Assembly (NCBI GenBank): GCA_963995505.1
Contig: OZ023182.1
Span: forward strand, 16,343,619 to 16,407,618
Direction of reading: 5' to 3'
Length of the DNA: 64,000 bases
Origin: Hypericum androsaemum
Lineage: Eukaryota; Streptophyta; Magnoliopsida; Malpighiales; Hypericaceae
Part shown: positions 1 to 11,524 of the stretch, in pieces
Position numbering within the stretch: position 1 is the first letter of the stretch
How the letters are laid out: each line of letters starts with the position of its first letter
Notes under the pieces: generated by a model
The model's database searches: none
What the model was told of the DNA's origin: nothing
What the model saw: only the letters and a program-made list of their open reading frames with translations
Translations under genes and position numbers: made by a program

Positions 1-639
1 TAATACTTATAAATATTTACTATTTAATACTAAATATAATAAATATATATTTTGTGTTAAAAAAAATCTTCTGTCCAACCAAATAATATCTTGTCCAAAA
101 TATAATACGTGTTTCCAAAGACCAGATACTGTATAATATAACGTGTATTAAAAAATAAGCGACTGATCCACTAAAAAAATCAGATACTGAAAGTAAGTTC
201 CCACGCGAATAGAATCATGGTATGTACAATAATTCCAATTTGTTCACGGGACCCTCCTCCCACAAATCACGCCACCAATTTCAACTGCGAACAAGGATGA
301 GGTTCTATTATATCATAGTTTTAGGGATTAGATTCATATTCTATGCGATATTAGAAAATTTTCAATATCGAATCCATACCTTTATTTTGAGAAGTTTGTA
401 GAGTTCGATCTTTGAAATTTTACTTTCTGATATATTTGCACATAAAATTTTAACTCTTAAGTACACAATTCAAATAAGTTTACGACATTCCATCCATTAA
501 ATATCAATATTTAATAATAACTTTTGTAATTTAAGCTAAATGCTAGAAGGTTCTTCCTTCCAAGCTCTAATTATATAAAGAATTTAATTAAAAAATAAGC
601 TTCTAGTGCGTTATCTTTTAACTTATAAGCTGATTTTTT
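1..639. other. AT-rich intergenic DNA, no gene seen
   Basis: The stretch is strongly AT-rich, with short poly-A and poly-T runs. I found no open frame with family resemblance, no splice-bounded exon and no clear repeat. It ends where the Mutator-like inverted repeat begins. Confidence 0.6.
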
Positions 640-865
640 AGAGCAAATTACTCCTTAGTCCCTGGTATTTGGTCATCCTCTCCCCGGGGTCCCTGAATTT
701 CCAAAAATGATTTTACCGTCCCTCGTCTTTGGTTTTAGAAACTCTCAGGTCCCCGGTGCCAGAATATGTCATTTTCTTGTCAGAATTTGCCATTTTTTCC
801 CACGAACTCCCACTTGAAAAGACAAAAATACTACTCCCACTTTTAAAAAAAAAATCCCTCCATTT
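640..865 (+). repeat. Left terminal inverted repeat of the Pack-MULE
   Basis: This arm pairs with 1546-1770. Homologous landmarks in order are CTCTCCCCGG, TTTCCAAAAATGATTTTA, CTTTGGTTTTAGAAACTC and CTTGAAAAGAC. Confidence 0.8.
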
Positions 866-1071
866 ATCTTCACATTCTCCCCCAATTTATCGTCAACCTC
901 CAAACAAAAGATATATCCCTTCAAATTTCTTTAATTAATCAAAATCAAAATCAACAAAAAATATAATTTCAGCCTCAAAAATCAAAGCCGCGCTAATTTG
1001 TGCTACGGAATAATTAAAACCCAAACATCAAATAAAATACCAATAAAATTAGAAACCAATTCCGTTGTGAC

Positions 1072-1254
1072 TGACGGAGCTGATGTAGACGAGGAGCGCG
1101 GCATTGGCTTCACCGTCCTTAGCAGGCGAGTCTATCTAGAGACGCGAAAGGGAATACCAGTGATGGAGGAGGACTTGGCTCCGGGCTTGGCATGGATTGT
1201 GATGGCACTGTGGGAAGTTGTGATGGCCACCGACGACGGCGCCACCGCTCTCAG
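1072..1254 (-). pseudogene. Captured fragment of a UPF0235/DUF167-family gene
   Basis: On the minus strand the first part reads [18 protein letters not shown]. After a frameshift near 1130 it continues as [20 protein letters not shown]. Both blocks match the core of the plant UPF0235/DUF167 family (IHAKPGSK... and ...DGEANAALLEYISSVLG). The rest of the protein is absent. The fragment directly follows the ERF fragment in the same orientation inside the Pack-MULE, so it was captured rather than being a local gene. The family assignment rests on two conserved blocks in the right order and spacing. Confidence 0.75.
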
Positions 1255-1475
1255 CACCCGCGACCCCTTCCGATTGGGATCCCGGATCTCCGCCGCGAAC
1301 TTCCCCCACGGCCGCTGTCTCACCCCCCGGTGTGCCTACCCTCCGATGCCTGAAGCTGCTCGTCCGGCTCCGGCGGGGAGATCCTCAGCGCCGGCTTCCT
1401 AGTCTCGAAGCTGTGTAACGACTTCCGGTTTGACCTCCACGAATCGAAATCAGATGCAAGGTCAACTCCGATTCC
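1255..1475 (-). pseudogene. Captured AP2/ERF DNA-binding domain fragment
   Basis: The minus strand encodes [20 protein letters not shown], the signature of the first half of an ERF domain, which binds GCC-box promoters. Upstream is an ERF-type linker (PALRISPPEPDEQLQASEG) that is out of frame with the domain because a base appears to be missing just before the domain start, giving a TGA. After KGSRV the sequence leaves the ERF family (the WLGTF block is missing) and becomes the DUF167 fragment. It is a truncated, frameshifted passenger, not a working factor. Confidence 0.8.
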
Positions 1476-1545
1476 AACTTGGAGTTTCTGTGCCCAGGAA
1501 ATTGAGTTTTATTAATCTGGATTTTCTGAATTTAATTTCCTAGTT

Positions 1546-1770
1546 TGAAGTTTGGAGGAAGAAGAAGGGACAAGAAAGAAAGATTTTTTTAAGTGGGAGG
1601 AGATTTTAGTCTTTTCAAGTAGAGTTTGCCGGAGAAAATGGCATATTCCGGCGCCAGGGACCCGAGAGTTTCTAAAACCAAAGACAAAGGACGTTAAAAT
1701 CATTTTTGGAAATCCAAGGACTCCGGGGAGAGGATAACCAAACACCAGAGACTAGGAAATAATTTACCCT
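1546..1770 (-). repeat. Right terminal inverted repeat of the Pack-MULE
   Basis: This is the reverse complement of the arm at 640-865, with scattered mismatches and small indels. The outermost bases are AATTTACCCT. Confidence 0.8.
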
Positions 1771-2697
1771 TTTTTATCAACATAATGAATAAATAAAAGT
1801 TCCTCATAAATATCTGATATAATAATAAAGAAAATCAGTTACATGATACAAATCGTTACTTAGATATTAATTTGTCTATTTTTACAAACAATATAGTCTC
1901 ATTTATACACCCCTAAAAATAGTTAGTATATTAATGCAAAGTGCAAACGACGAAACCATTTGTATTTCTACGGAGATTTTAACAACTCCAAGTCCCAACC
2001 CAGCCCTATTCAATTTGAATCCACAGAGCATTTTTCTGTGAGCTTTGAGAGGGCCCACAGGAATTCCCCACCCTACAGAGAGATGAATAGTTTATCGCTT
2101 TTACCAAGAAAAATGGCCAGTGGGTCCGACCACCAAAGATGGCCAAAATGATGTAGGAAATAGGAATGTCGAGTGTTCCTTTGCTTCCGAAAAGGAAAGT
2201 ACTTCAAGAATTAACTCGTAAAATGTTCTAATTCAACTAAAAATACTCTTCCAACTTTTAAGAACACAATCAAAAACTTAATCAAAGAATTTTATCATTT
2301 TTAAAAAAATTTACTCTACTCAAATTTAACTTAGTCGATTGAACGCGAACCATAAACATAAAAAGAGCTTTATCTAAGGTGGTTTCCGCTTTTGCTTTTC
2401 CAAAGCTTCATCTCAAGTGAGTTGAAAAACTTTACATACCCACAAATTTAATGCTTATTTGACTAACACTCGTTAGGGTCTCACCGAGTACAAATTTTTT
2501 ATCTTCGTTAAAATTATTACAAAAGTTTTACACTGTTTAGAATTTAAATATTACAGTACAAAAAATTACTTAACAAAACGTGCTTGCCTTAAATTTGGAC
2601 ACCAAATTCGAAAATTTTAATTTCGGACTCCAGATTCGTAATTTTCTTTTACTGTAACACATACCCGTCTTCTTCGTCTTTAGGCTCTCTTTTTGTC

Positions 2698-2699
<2 letters not shown>
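1771..2699. other. Intergenic DNA upstream of the ABIL gene
   Basis: AT-rich sequence without a recognisable gene. The last few hundred bases probably hold the promoter of the downstream ABIL gene, but I see no TATA box that I would commit to. Confidence 0.45.
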
Positions 2700-2728
<29 letters not shown>

Positions 2729-3790
2729 AAGTTGCTGCCTTTTTCATGGTGGACAAGTGGGTCCTTCAATTTCCCCACTGGGGCTCCTCGCATTTCGCTG
2801 TTTAGTCAAAACAAAAAGGAAAAGAAAGGGCGGTGCCTCTTCCAATTCAAATACCTCTGCCTCAAAATTTTGGGGTAGGTTGTATTTGAGCGAAAAAGGG
2901 TCTTAGCTTCTGAAGAAGAGCATCTCCAAGTTGTGTTCTTTAAGCTGAATTAGGTCAGTTAGCCCCTACTGCAATAGCTCCATTTACTGAGGGTAGCTAG
3001 TTAAAGTTGTTTCCTTTTAATAATAGAATCGGATTCACGTCTTTTTGTATTCAAGACTTACGAATGACACCATTAGAAGAGTCGTTCGTTCTTTAGGACC
3101 CGATAGTGCTCGACTCTCTCAGTAACACAGATTTCACCCCCAAAAAAAAGCTTCCTTTTGCAGTCTCCTGTGTTCAGTGCAATTGCTACTAGCTGGAATT
3201 ACCAAGTAGTTGGAGACTGCAAAAGTTGCAGTTTTTCATATTTCCTTGGAGAAGCACAGCATTTTCGGGTTGTTTGTAGTTAGTTAGAGTAATGCTGAAG
3301 ATTTTAGGTTGGTGGGAGTTCTGCAGTGTTAGGGTTCTGTAGGCAATCTGATACATCGAAATGCTGCTTTAACTGTTTGATCCCGCCTTTACGAGGAGTT
3401 GTTGTTGTTGTTGGATTTAGGGCCATTTGTAAAGGATGACTGGGTTGTGTTACCAGCTTCAAATGCTTCGGTTTATCTGTTTCGAATCCGCGGGGTTTGA
3501 ATTATGAAGCTGCGAAAGTTTGATGATGTTTTGATGCCAAACACTTGGAAACTTAGTTGCCTCAATGTCACCCTTTTGGACTTTTTCTCCTTAAGAGCTC
3601 AGCTGTTTGCCTCGTGATAAATTTTCAATGTCGATGTTTTCCTACTTCAGAAATTAAGGCTCTGCTAGTAGGTTGATGCTCTAATTTTTCACGAAGTGTC
3701 TTCTGCTTGTTTACGGGCCAGTACCTCTCAATTTCCCCTTTCTGATGATGTTCATGTTCTTTGGCTGCAGGATAACGGGATTGCTCCTCC
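2700..3790 (+). promoter_or_regulatory. Leader region of the ABIL gene, starting with a CT microsatellite
   Basis: A (CT)n tract at 2700-2727 is the pyrimidine-rich patch common around plant transcription starts. No long frame follows until the start codon at 3791. A good acceptor (CTGCAG) ends at about 3770, 20 bases before that ATG, so at least one intron probably lies in the 5' leader. Its donor was not pinned down. Confidence 0.5.
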
Positions 3791-6387
3791 ATGGGGGCAA
3801 CAACAGAATTCTCCATCTCTCGAGGGGGATCAAACTATGATGAGGTCTCTATGCAGCAGAGCTTGCTCTTCTCTGATAGTCTCAAGGTAGATCTGCTTCA
3901 GCTCTTTTAATGATCCAGACCTGCATTATCCTCCTTATCATCCTCGTCTGCTGATTTAGTTGGAAAGTACATTGTTGCCCATCTGCAATGCCTTGGATCC
4001 TGAAATAACATGTCACTATCGTTAAAGTTTTTGTAACCTCTTTTATTTTGCATCTACTTCTCTAAATTGCATTACGTTTGTTGAAACACTGGCCGGTTCT
4101 CTACATGGTAATCGATAACTAACCATAGAGCATTCAAAATCTTTGAAATGCTTTATCTTTCGAAACTTGAAGTTTCTTTTCGTCTTGTAATATAACAGGA
4201 TTTGAAGAATTTGAGAACGCAGTTATACTCAGCTGCTGAGTATTTTGAACTATCCTACACAAATGATGACCAGAAACAGATGTAAGTTGCTTTCTTTCAC
4301 ATTGATCTTCACTGTTTTTGCCGACTAGGAATGAATATTATCTTTTTCTGTTATTTGTCTCTTAAAGAATGAAAATCTCCCATGGATGCAGAGTGGTCGA
4401 GACATTAAAAGACTATGCTATCAAAGCCCTAGTGAATACGGTGGACCATTTGGGCTCAGTCACATATAAAGTTAACGATCTTTTAGATGAGAAGGTTGAT
4501 GAAGTTTCAAGCACGGAGTTCCGTGTCTCTTGCATTGAACAGGTAATCCTCAACTCCCATTGACTAGCCAACTCGTGAATTCTGCTCTTTATTGTGAAAA
4601 AAACTCTTTTGGCCATATTACATGATTAAAGTCTTTCTTGAACCTTGGTGCTAAAAGTTTGTAGAGTTGTGGAATTTCTAATTGTTTCGAATGTCACATG
4701 GCGAACTGTCTTGGAATTCTGGTAGGATTGGTCGGGGTGTCACTTGCTTAGACAACCTTTTCAAATGTTGAACACTGGGTATTGCTCGGGGTGCTTGGAA
4801 AAGATTGGAAAGCATAGAAGCAAAATTCTGGTAGGATTGGTCGAAATAACATGTTCCATAACTTATTGGTTTTGAGAAGTTCTAGAGTTTTGGTATCCCT
4901 GTATACTATGACTGAACTGAGGTCTCAAAGACAGAATCATGCCATGTTCAAACTTGTGACTGACTTTCCAGAAACTGATGTCTTTTTCTACCATTTTATG
5001 GACCCTGTGTTATAACCAATATGTGTATTTCCATGGAGGGTATAGCACACCTGAATGATCTATCACGTTTCTGGCCAAGGTCTCGCTGAAGAATTTATAC
5101 TGACATTCAATGTTTCCTTAACATATAGAGAATGCGGACATGCCAAGAGTACATTGATCATGAGGGCATGACTCAGCAGTCATCAGTGATAAGTACTCCA
5201 AAGTACCATAAACGGTACATCCTGCCTGGTAATGATGTTTGTCATCTATTTTCTCTTTGCTCTTATCTTCCTATCTGTCTTTGCTTTCCACTATAATTTG
5301 ACCTCCCTGTACAAGGACATTTTTTATTTGCGTTATTCATGGCCGTATTAACTTGTCAATTTATGTTTAGTTGGGGAGACTCTGCATGGAGCCAACCACA
5401 CAAAATCAACATACTTAGGATGCAGCTTAGATGATGGAGATGACTGGCACCAATTCAGGAATTGTAAGGCCGCCAGCTAATTCTTGATTTCTATATGTTT
5501 ACAGTATCGTGTCTGTTCTGATGCTTTCCTCTTTTCCATTTGTTTTCGAAGCTGTTCGAGCTACAATTAGAGAAACACCACCGTCTTCAATCAGGTAACA
5601 ACTGTAAATTCTTCCACATTCATCAATGGCGCTATCATGCTTTCTTGGAAGTGATAAACAATGTTGTGGTTGGTGAAGAAAAGGGAATTCTGCATCTCCT
5701 TCTCCACGAATTCCTCAGAGGTCTGCTACATTTTCCTTCACGGCCACTACTCCGAGAAAAGAGATAGGTTTGTATGCAGTTACAATCACTCAAGCCGTCA
5801 AGACCTATCTGTTATTTCACTCTTTATGCCGCACCTCGTATGCTCGTTCGTTTTGAAATCGATTGGCGTCCATCAACTGATAATATCTCTACTGTTTGCA
5901 AGCAGAAAAACGAGCAGCTTCACCACACCGTTTTCCACTCTTGCGTTCTGGGTCTGTATCGAGTAGGTCAACGAGTAGGCCCACAACCCCCACTCCTAGG
6001 CCCACTACTCCTAGCTCTAATGCGGGAAGACGGGTGAGACATGATGCTCTCTCTCTTTCTATCGACAAGCTGTTGTTATGCAAATGTTTTTCTTGTCAAT
6101 CTCCTTTTTCTAAAAGCTCTTCATTCTTATCCATTGTTATATCCTTGTAACAAAAAAAAATGGTTTTACATCCTTGATGAAATAGGTTGTAATCTCTTGC
6201 CTGTCTGCTTTTTCAGTACCCTTCAGAGCCTCGGAAATCAGTTTCAATGCGACTCCCAGCTGAAAAGGATAATTCTAAGGACATTGAACAGTATCCAAGC
6301 AAAAGCAAGCGCCTTCTGAAAGCCTTGCTTAGTCGCCGCAAGTCAAAGAAAGATGATATGCTGTACACATACTTGGATGAATATTGA
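3791..6387 (+). CDS. ABI-like (ABIL) subunit of the SCAR/WAVE complex
   Basis: ABI-like proteins are subunits of the SCAR/WAVE complex, which activates ARP2/3 actin nucleation at the plasma membrane and shapes cells such as trichomes and pavement cells. Nine coding exons fit in phase: 3791-3886, 4199-4281, 4392-4542, 5129-5228, 5371-5463, 5552-5594, 5679-5767, 5906-6033 and 6217-6387, giving 317 residues, near the usual ABIL length of about 300. The N-terminal half has the helical ABI core ([38 protein letters not shown]). The middle is a Ser/Pro/Thr-rich, Arg-rich low-complexity tract ([19 protein letters not shown]). The end is basic ([17 protein letters not shown]), as in plant ABILs. Most introns have GT-AG ends. 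I cannot tell which ABIL paralogue it is. The start codon is the one giving the conserved [12 protein letters not shown] beginning. Confidence 0.9.
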
Positions 6388-7441
6388 TAGAATACACATG
6401 CAAGGGAAAATGAACCAAGGACACTTAAGAAAGTGTGGACCTGGCCAAACCTGCTTAGTTTTTATTCAACTCTCACCTTGTACCTCAGTCAATTTTTTTT
6501 CTTTTCTTTTTCGTTGAATCGTTACTCCCACTTTAGGTACTAGATGATATAGCCATCTATGTATAATTACTTTCGTTTTCTGTGCAAAATCATTTGAACA
6601 TCATGTTACAGTCTATTCCATTAATGAAAGTTGATATGTTTTCTGGTGAAATGGATTATGTTTCTATGCTGGATTAGAGGACCTGTTATTGCAGGATTCT
6701 TCTCTTCCTCACTGTTTTTTTTTTCCTTCTGTTACTCATTACCGATTGTTTCTGCAGAGGATGCAGGCTCCAAAAAGTTCAACTGCTGGATCAATGGAAT
6801 CAATTTAAATGTTACTGAGATACATGTGATGGTAACAGCAGGATCGTTACTTTACACGTTCATTTATTTGGTAAAAGTCCCTTGCAGAGCCAATCCTATT
6901 GTTTAGTGGACTGGTGGCTTTTATTGTTCAAAAGGTGGATACATGATAGATCTGAAGATATATATATTGCGCCTTTCTGTGATCCATATGTAGCTATATC
7001 AGATAATTGAAACTTTCAATACCCTACTGGCGCGCTCCTTCGCCTGCCCAATCTATCCGCGCATGGGCCAACTATATGTTTGACTTCTTACAATTCACAC
7101 CTTACTATTGATTTGTTGCTTTTGTAAAAAAATGCTCTTTGACCTGGCACAAGACGTGTCTTGGAGACTTTGTTAATATGTAATACCAGAAGCGTGTATT
7201 CCAAGGCAGAAAGTCAACTCTTGTCTGTCTTTCCTCTGCAGCAGTTGGCCTCATTTTTCCAGGTACAATTTTTAAGAGAACTTGAAGTTAATTTCTCACA
7301 GATTTAATGGTGTAGAATGTCAGATGCAACTATGATGAAGCCTTTCAACTAAACTAATCTCGATCAGATAGACAGCATCTTCTTTGGCTGTGATTTTGTG
7401 CTTGTGAAGGTGTGGTTTTGGTTTTCTGTTTTAAGTGGTCA
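6388..7441 (+). other. ABIL 3' UTR and promoter/leader of the NAC-LRR gene
   Basis: No supported coding exon. The first part should hold the ABIL 3' UTR. The last few hundred bases must hold the leader of the next gene. The stretches that stay open here start without family resemblance and I do not call them. Confidence 0.5.
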
Positions 7442-10400
7442 ATGGATGAGAAGCAATTGCTGGAGCTGTCTCCTGGGTTCCGGTTCAATCCTACTGATGA
7501 ACAACTTGTGAAGTACTATCTAAAGAGAAAACTGTTGGGAAAACAGGTATCTGCGTTGCTTATTCCGGAGGTTGATATCTACAAGTTTGCACCTTGGGAT
7601 CTTCCTCAAATGGCTGGGTGGAAAGGTGATCAGTCCAAGTGGTACTTCTTTTGTCCCAGAAGCAACAGGTACAATAGATCAAACTGGCGTAGTAATGATT
7701 TCGGGCATTGGAAAACCACAGGCAAGGATAGATCTGTTCGTTGCAACAATGATGTTGTTGGGAAAAAAAGGACTTTGGTTTTCTACAGAGGTAGGGCGCC
7801 TTCAAGGGAGCGGACTGATTGGGTTATGCATGAATATATGATGGAAGAAAAGGAGTTGGATAGCTGCAAACCTGCTCCGGATTGGTTAGTCTTGTGTGGG
7901 ATCTTCAAGAAGAATGGACCAGGATGGAAAACCGATATGCCGTGGGATGCAACTCCATGGAAGAAAGAGGAAATCTGCAATGACGACGTCTTGTCCCAGG
8001 ATTTTCTGACAACAGCAACGTCAGTAGGTTATTTAGTGCCTGCAACTTCAGCTTCCCTTGAGAACCTTTTCACGTCGTGTCAGATCGAGGCTATGCCATC
8101 GTCTCCAAACATCACGTCGGAGATCCTGGACATGGACATCAGCTCATTGGTGAATAATGCCAGTGCAGTTACGGGAGATACCCTTTCAAAAGAATTTATG
8201 GGTGAAGACTCATATTTTTTCCCAAGCGGGTTTCCAGACGGAGATACCTTAGATCTATTCTCTTTTGAGAACTTGTTACCAGGAGGTCCCTCGGAATGCA
8301 ATGACAAAAAGACGAGTGAGGTATATGTTTCATTTTCGACGCTCGACTCCAAAACATAGTTTTTGATGTTTCTGTGGTAGGAGATGCTACATGGTATGGT
8401 TTCTCGTGCATTTGATTCTAACATTGGCAAACTGTTTTGTTCGCTCTCTTTCAAAGACCAAAAATTGGATGATCCTTTGTTCATGGATTGGTGAACAATA
8501 AACGATAGACAGAACATTTCCTCAGAATTCACATTCTTACTAGTTGGATTATCCGTTGTTCTTGTTGCAGCAGTATCTGGATATTTGGGGACCAGCAAGC
8601 TTCAAGAGCAGTGATCGATGGCAGAAAGTGCGGGATAATATCAAGAATCTCATTTATTTACACAGGTGTAGAAAACTTGATCTAGGGAACAAGAAGCCGA
8701 TCATTCTATTCTTTAAGAGTTTATTTTGATTCATTATATAGGTTCTGCCATTAGCTAATTGAATGCCTATTTTGAACAGAGGATATCGAGGCCCTGTAAG
8801 CTTCAGAAGTAGTGCCAGTGATCGATGGCAGAAAGTGCGGGATAACATCAAGAAGCTCATTTTTTTACACAGGTGTGGAAACTTGATCTAGAAAACAACA
8901 AGCTGAAAATTCTCTTCTTCAAGTGTCTTTATTCTGATGCATGCTATAGCTTCTGTCATTAGTTAATTGAATACCTATATTGAATAGAGGATATCGAGGC
9001 CCCGTAAGCTACCAGAAAGCAAAAGATACATCCTTGCAAGAGCTAGCTTCACAAGCATATAGTTGGGACACCACAGTTTGTGATCCAATCCTCTCGGGAG
9101 ATAGTGGGATATGCGTTTCTGCCGGAGCAGAAGAGAAACTCGTCAATTGCAGAAGGCTTAAGAACTCTGATTCCAAAACTGCTGATGACCAGTATTCCTT
9201 ATTAGATTATTCGGCTGGGAGACTTCCTGCTCAGTACCTAAGTAAGCTTGTTAATCTTCTCCTGCTTCTAACTCCTTCAAGATCGCTTACTCCGAATATT
9301 CGTGCTGAATGTCTTGTGAAAGTCTACTTACCTGGTAGCCACAATGTCTTGCTTCAGGTAGGAACTCCTTCAATGTTCCGCTTTTACTTCTCATTTGAAC
9401 ATGGTTTAATAATGCTTGGCAACTTGATGGTGTATGTTTATTCTTTATTAAATTGTACTAATTTCTAAATGTTACAGGATCTTGTGAACCTGAAACATCT
9501 TGACTTAAGTTATTCAAGCTTCATTAAGATGCCAGACCTTTCGAGGGCCTGCAAGCTGCATAATTTGGATCTTCATGGTTGCAATAATCTGGTTGATGTG
9601 TCTCCCGTCCAATATCTTACCGAGCTTGAGTACATCAATCTGAAAGGTTGTACATCATTGATGAGTCTTCCAAGCCTAATGGCACTGAAAATCCTCTGCT
9701 CGCTCGATGTCTCGGACTGCAATAATCTAAGAAGACTTCCCCCGTCACTAGGGTGCCTTTCAAGTCTTACAAGTTTGGATCTCAGAAATTGCAAGAGAAT
9801 TCAGAATCTTCCAAAGGGAATCTTGAGGCTGAAATCATTACAAACTCTATCCATCTCCGGGTGCTCAATGCTCATGGAACATGCTAGTCGAGTACCGACA
9901 CCCACCTTTGTTAATCCTTGCTTCCTCCCTCCTTCATGTTCCCAATCAGGTAACACAGACGACGGTAGAAATTTTAGCTACATGCAACCTTGTTTATATT
10001 CAAGGTTTAATTGAAATGGTTGAGAGTCCTAAGTATCTCATAAAGATAATCAACCGAACCATATGTTCATGATTGTCAGGTCCTGAAGGGATGCTTATTG
10101 AGCATCAGGAGAATCCAAGAGTTCACAGTTCCTTGCATATTTCGGCTGCAGGTATAAACGTTCTTCTCAGTTACTTCGGTTTCGGATCATTCCTCAGGAC
10201 AGAGTTTAAAGTTCTTTCCTATGCAGAAGTAACAGCATCATATCAACCTGTCGGTGAATATGCCTCAAAGATTACCTTACAGCAACCCCCGGAAGAAATA
10301 ATCTGCAATAAATACAACACGGGATTAGAAGATGCAGCAAAACCATCCTCAACAGCCCAGGACCTCGAACGGGTACTACTTGTAGTAACTACATGCAGTA

Positions 10401-10975
10401 GAAATGATTTGGAACATGCCGTTTCCACACTTGCAATCATTTTGGTAACTTAGCCAAGTGTTCTAAACGATTTACTTGGTTTTTTTTTCCTATCATACTT
10501 GCAGATTCCAGTGCGTTATCCTGTCACTTCCCAATCTCTACCGAGTTGTGGCAACTCGGACACAACTCGCTCATTTGATTTATCCACGCAGCATAGAGAA
10601 GTGTTGAAAAGGTACATGAGCATGCCAGTGGAGGCGATTCACCAGGCGAATGCTTTCTATGAGGTTCAAAGAACTGTCGAGTCACTTAATCAACGGAGTT
10701 TCGATCTGCACGAAAGTGCAAGTCTACATGACATGTTGTATTGCTTGGAGGAGCTCCAGGAGAACGTTCCTGCAACGATGGCACGTATGCATGATGCCCA
10801 AGTTTCTAAATCATCCTTCAAAGTGACATTGGCGCACCTTGGTTCGAGCTTTGCCCGAGCAGAGGAGCAGTACAGCTTACTGGCGGCTCAGTTTTTGGTG
10901 ATTTCTGATCAAGAAGAAGAACTGGATGCTGAGATTGAGAGTTTGTTGGCCAAGCGACAAGAGCTGATTGGTTAA
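7442..10975 (+). CDS. Predicted chimera: NAC domain + TNL-type LRRs + coiled-coil tail
   Basis: Eight exons join in frame: 7442-8320, 8571-8665, 8780-8872, 8988-9357, 9478-9949, 10080-10151, 10227-10372 and 10505-10975 (2598 bp, 865 residues). Residues about 9-165 are a complete NAC domain with all five subdomains (SPGFRFNPTDEQLVKYYL, IPEVDIYKFAPWDLP, SNDFGHWKTTGKDR, RTDWVMHEYM, DWLVLCGIFKKNG), a nuclear DNA-binding fold. Residues about 300-356 contain two copies of a segment ending DRWQKVRDNIK-LI-LHR. Residues about 430-610 resemble the LRR region of TIR-NB-LRR receptors (NLKHLDLSYSSFIKMPDLSR, LDLRNCKRIQNLPKG). The last ~150 residues are helical and acidic, ending with a coiled coil. No TIR or NB-ARC domain is present. 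The only ATG giving the NAC start is at 7442. Alternative: intron 1 is retained and the frame stops at 8357-8359, giving a 305-residue NAC protein alone. The NAC and LRR identities are strong; the fusion rests on splice phase only. Confidence 0.75.
8571..8987 (+). repeat. Tandem duplication of one exon plus its intron (2 x ~208 bp)
   Basis: Unit 1 (8571-8779) and unit 2 (8780-8987) match through exon and intron. Both contain AGTGATCGATGGCAGAAAG, end their exon with TTACACAG|GTGT, continue with AACTTGATCTAG in the intron, and close with a similar acceptor before AGGATATCGAGGCCC. That opening sequence also starts the following exon at 8988. Each copy keeps phase 2 at both ends, so the duplication lengthens the protein by 31 residues without breaking the frame. 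Confidence 0.9.
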
Positions 10976-11524
10976 TGCAATGCAACTGTTAGTTGGTTGC
11001 CAAAAAAGGGTACTTGATTGATTGATGGATGGCATAAGACGTTTACGAATTGATAAAAGCTTAGTGTTCAATCCTTGGTCAGTTGCTCCTGTGAGCCATG
11101 GTCAAGTCTTTTGGTGGCTCTCTGCAGGATGAACCACTGTAGTGTCTATAAAATTCAATACAATTAGATGGTGCATCCCGAAACATCTGTCAGAATCTCT
11201 CTTTTTATTCTCAAACATCAGTCAGCTACAAGAGCTATACTCTATCTATTTAGCCTCCTACTATGCCAATGTAATCTCAGCCACCTATCTAGTAGAACCA
11301 AGGTTGGTTTGAATTGAGACAAATTTAAATTATAATTTATCGAATTTGAATTATGAAAATTATGATTCATGTTCGAATTGCCAAAGGACGAATTCGAATA
11401 TGAATTCAGATTTGTATGAGCTTATCCGAATCCGATTAAATTTTTGACGAATTAAATTGAATTGAATCTAAATTGGATTCAATTCATGGTCACTCCCAAC
11501 TAGTCGGATATGTTTGTGCTTTCA
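10976..11524. other. 3' flank of the NAC-LRR gene, no further gene
   Basis: About 300 bases of likely 3' UTR are followed by an AT-rich stretch (about 11300-11490) with many GAATTC-like and AATTGAAT-like words. The latter resembles a decayed transposon, but I could not find matching ends. Confidence 0.45.

Larger units (their letters stand above)
640..1770. mobile_element. Non-autonomous Mutator-like element (Pack-MULE) with long TIRs
   Basis: Two long imperfect inverted repeats face each other: about 640-865, and its reverse complement at about 1546-1770. The outer ends read AGAGCAAATTACTCC on the left and, reverse complemented, AGGGTAAATTATTTCC on the right. The arms share the blocks TTTCCAAAAATGATTTTA and CTTTGGTTTTAGAAACTC. 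Arms over 200 bp around non-transposase DNA are typical of Mutator-like elements. The interior (about 1065-1480) is GC-rich, unlike its surroundings, and holds two host-gene fragments. No transposase is present, so any movement would need one in trans. I could not find a clean 9-bp target duplication, since both flanks are T-rich. Confidence 0.8.

Noticed and set aside
6631..6906. A 91-codon open stretch between ABIL and the NAC-LRR gene
   Set aside because: No family resemblance, no partner exons and it lies in the probable ABIL 3' UTR.
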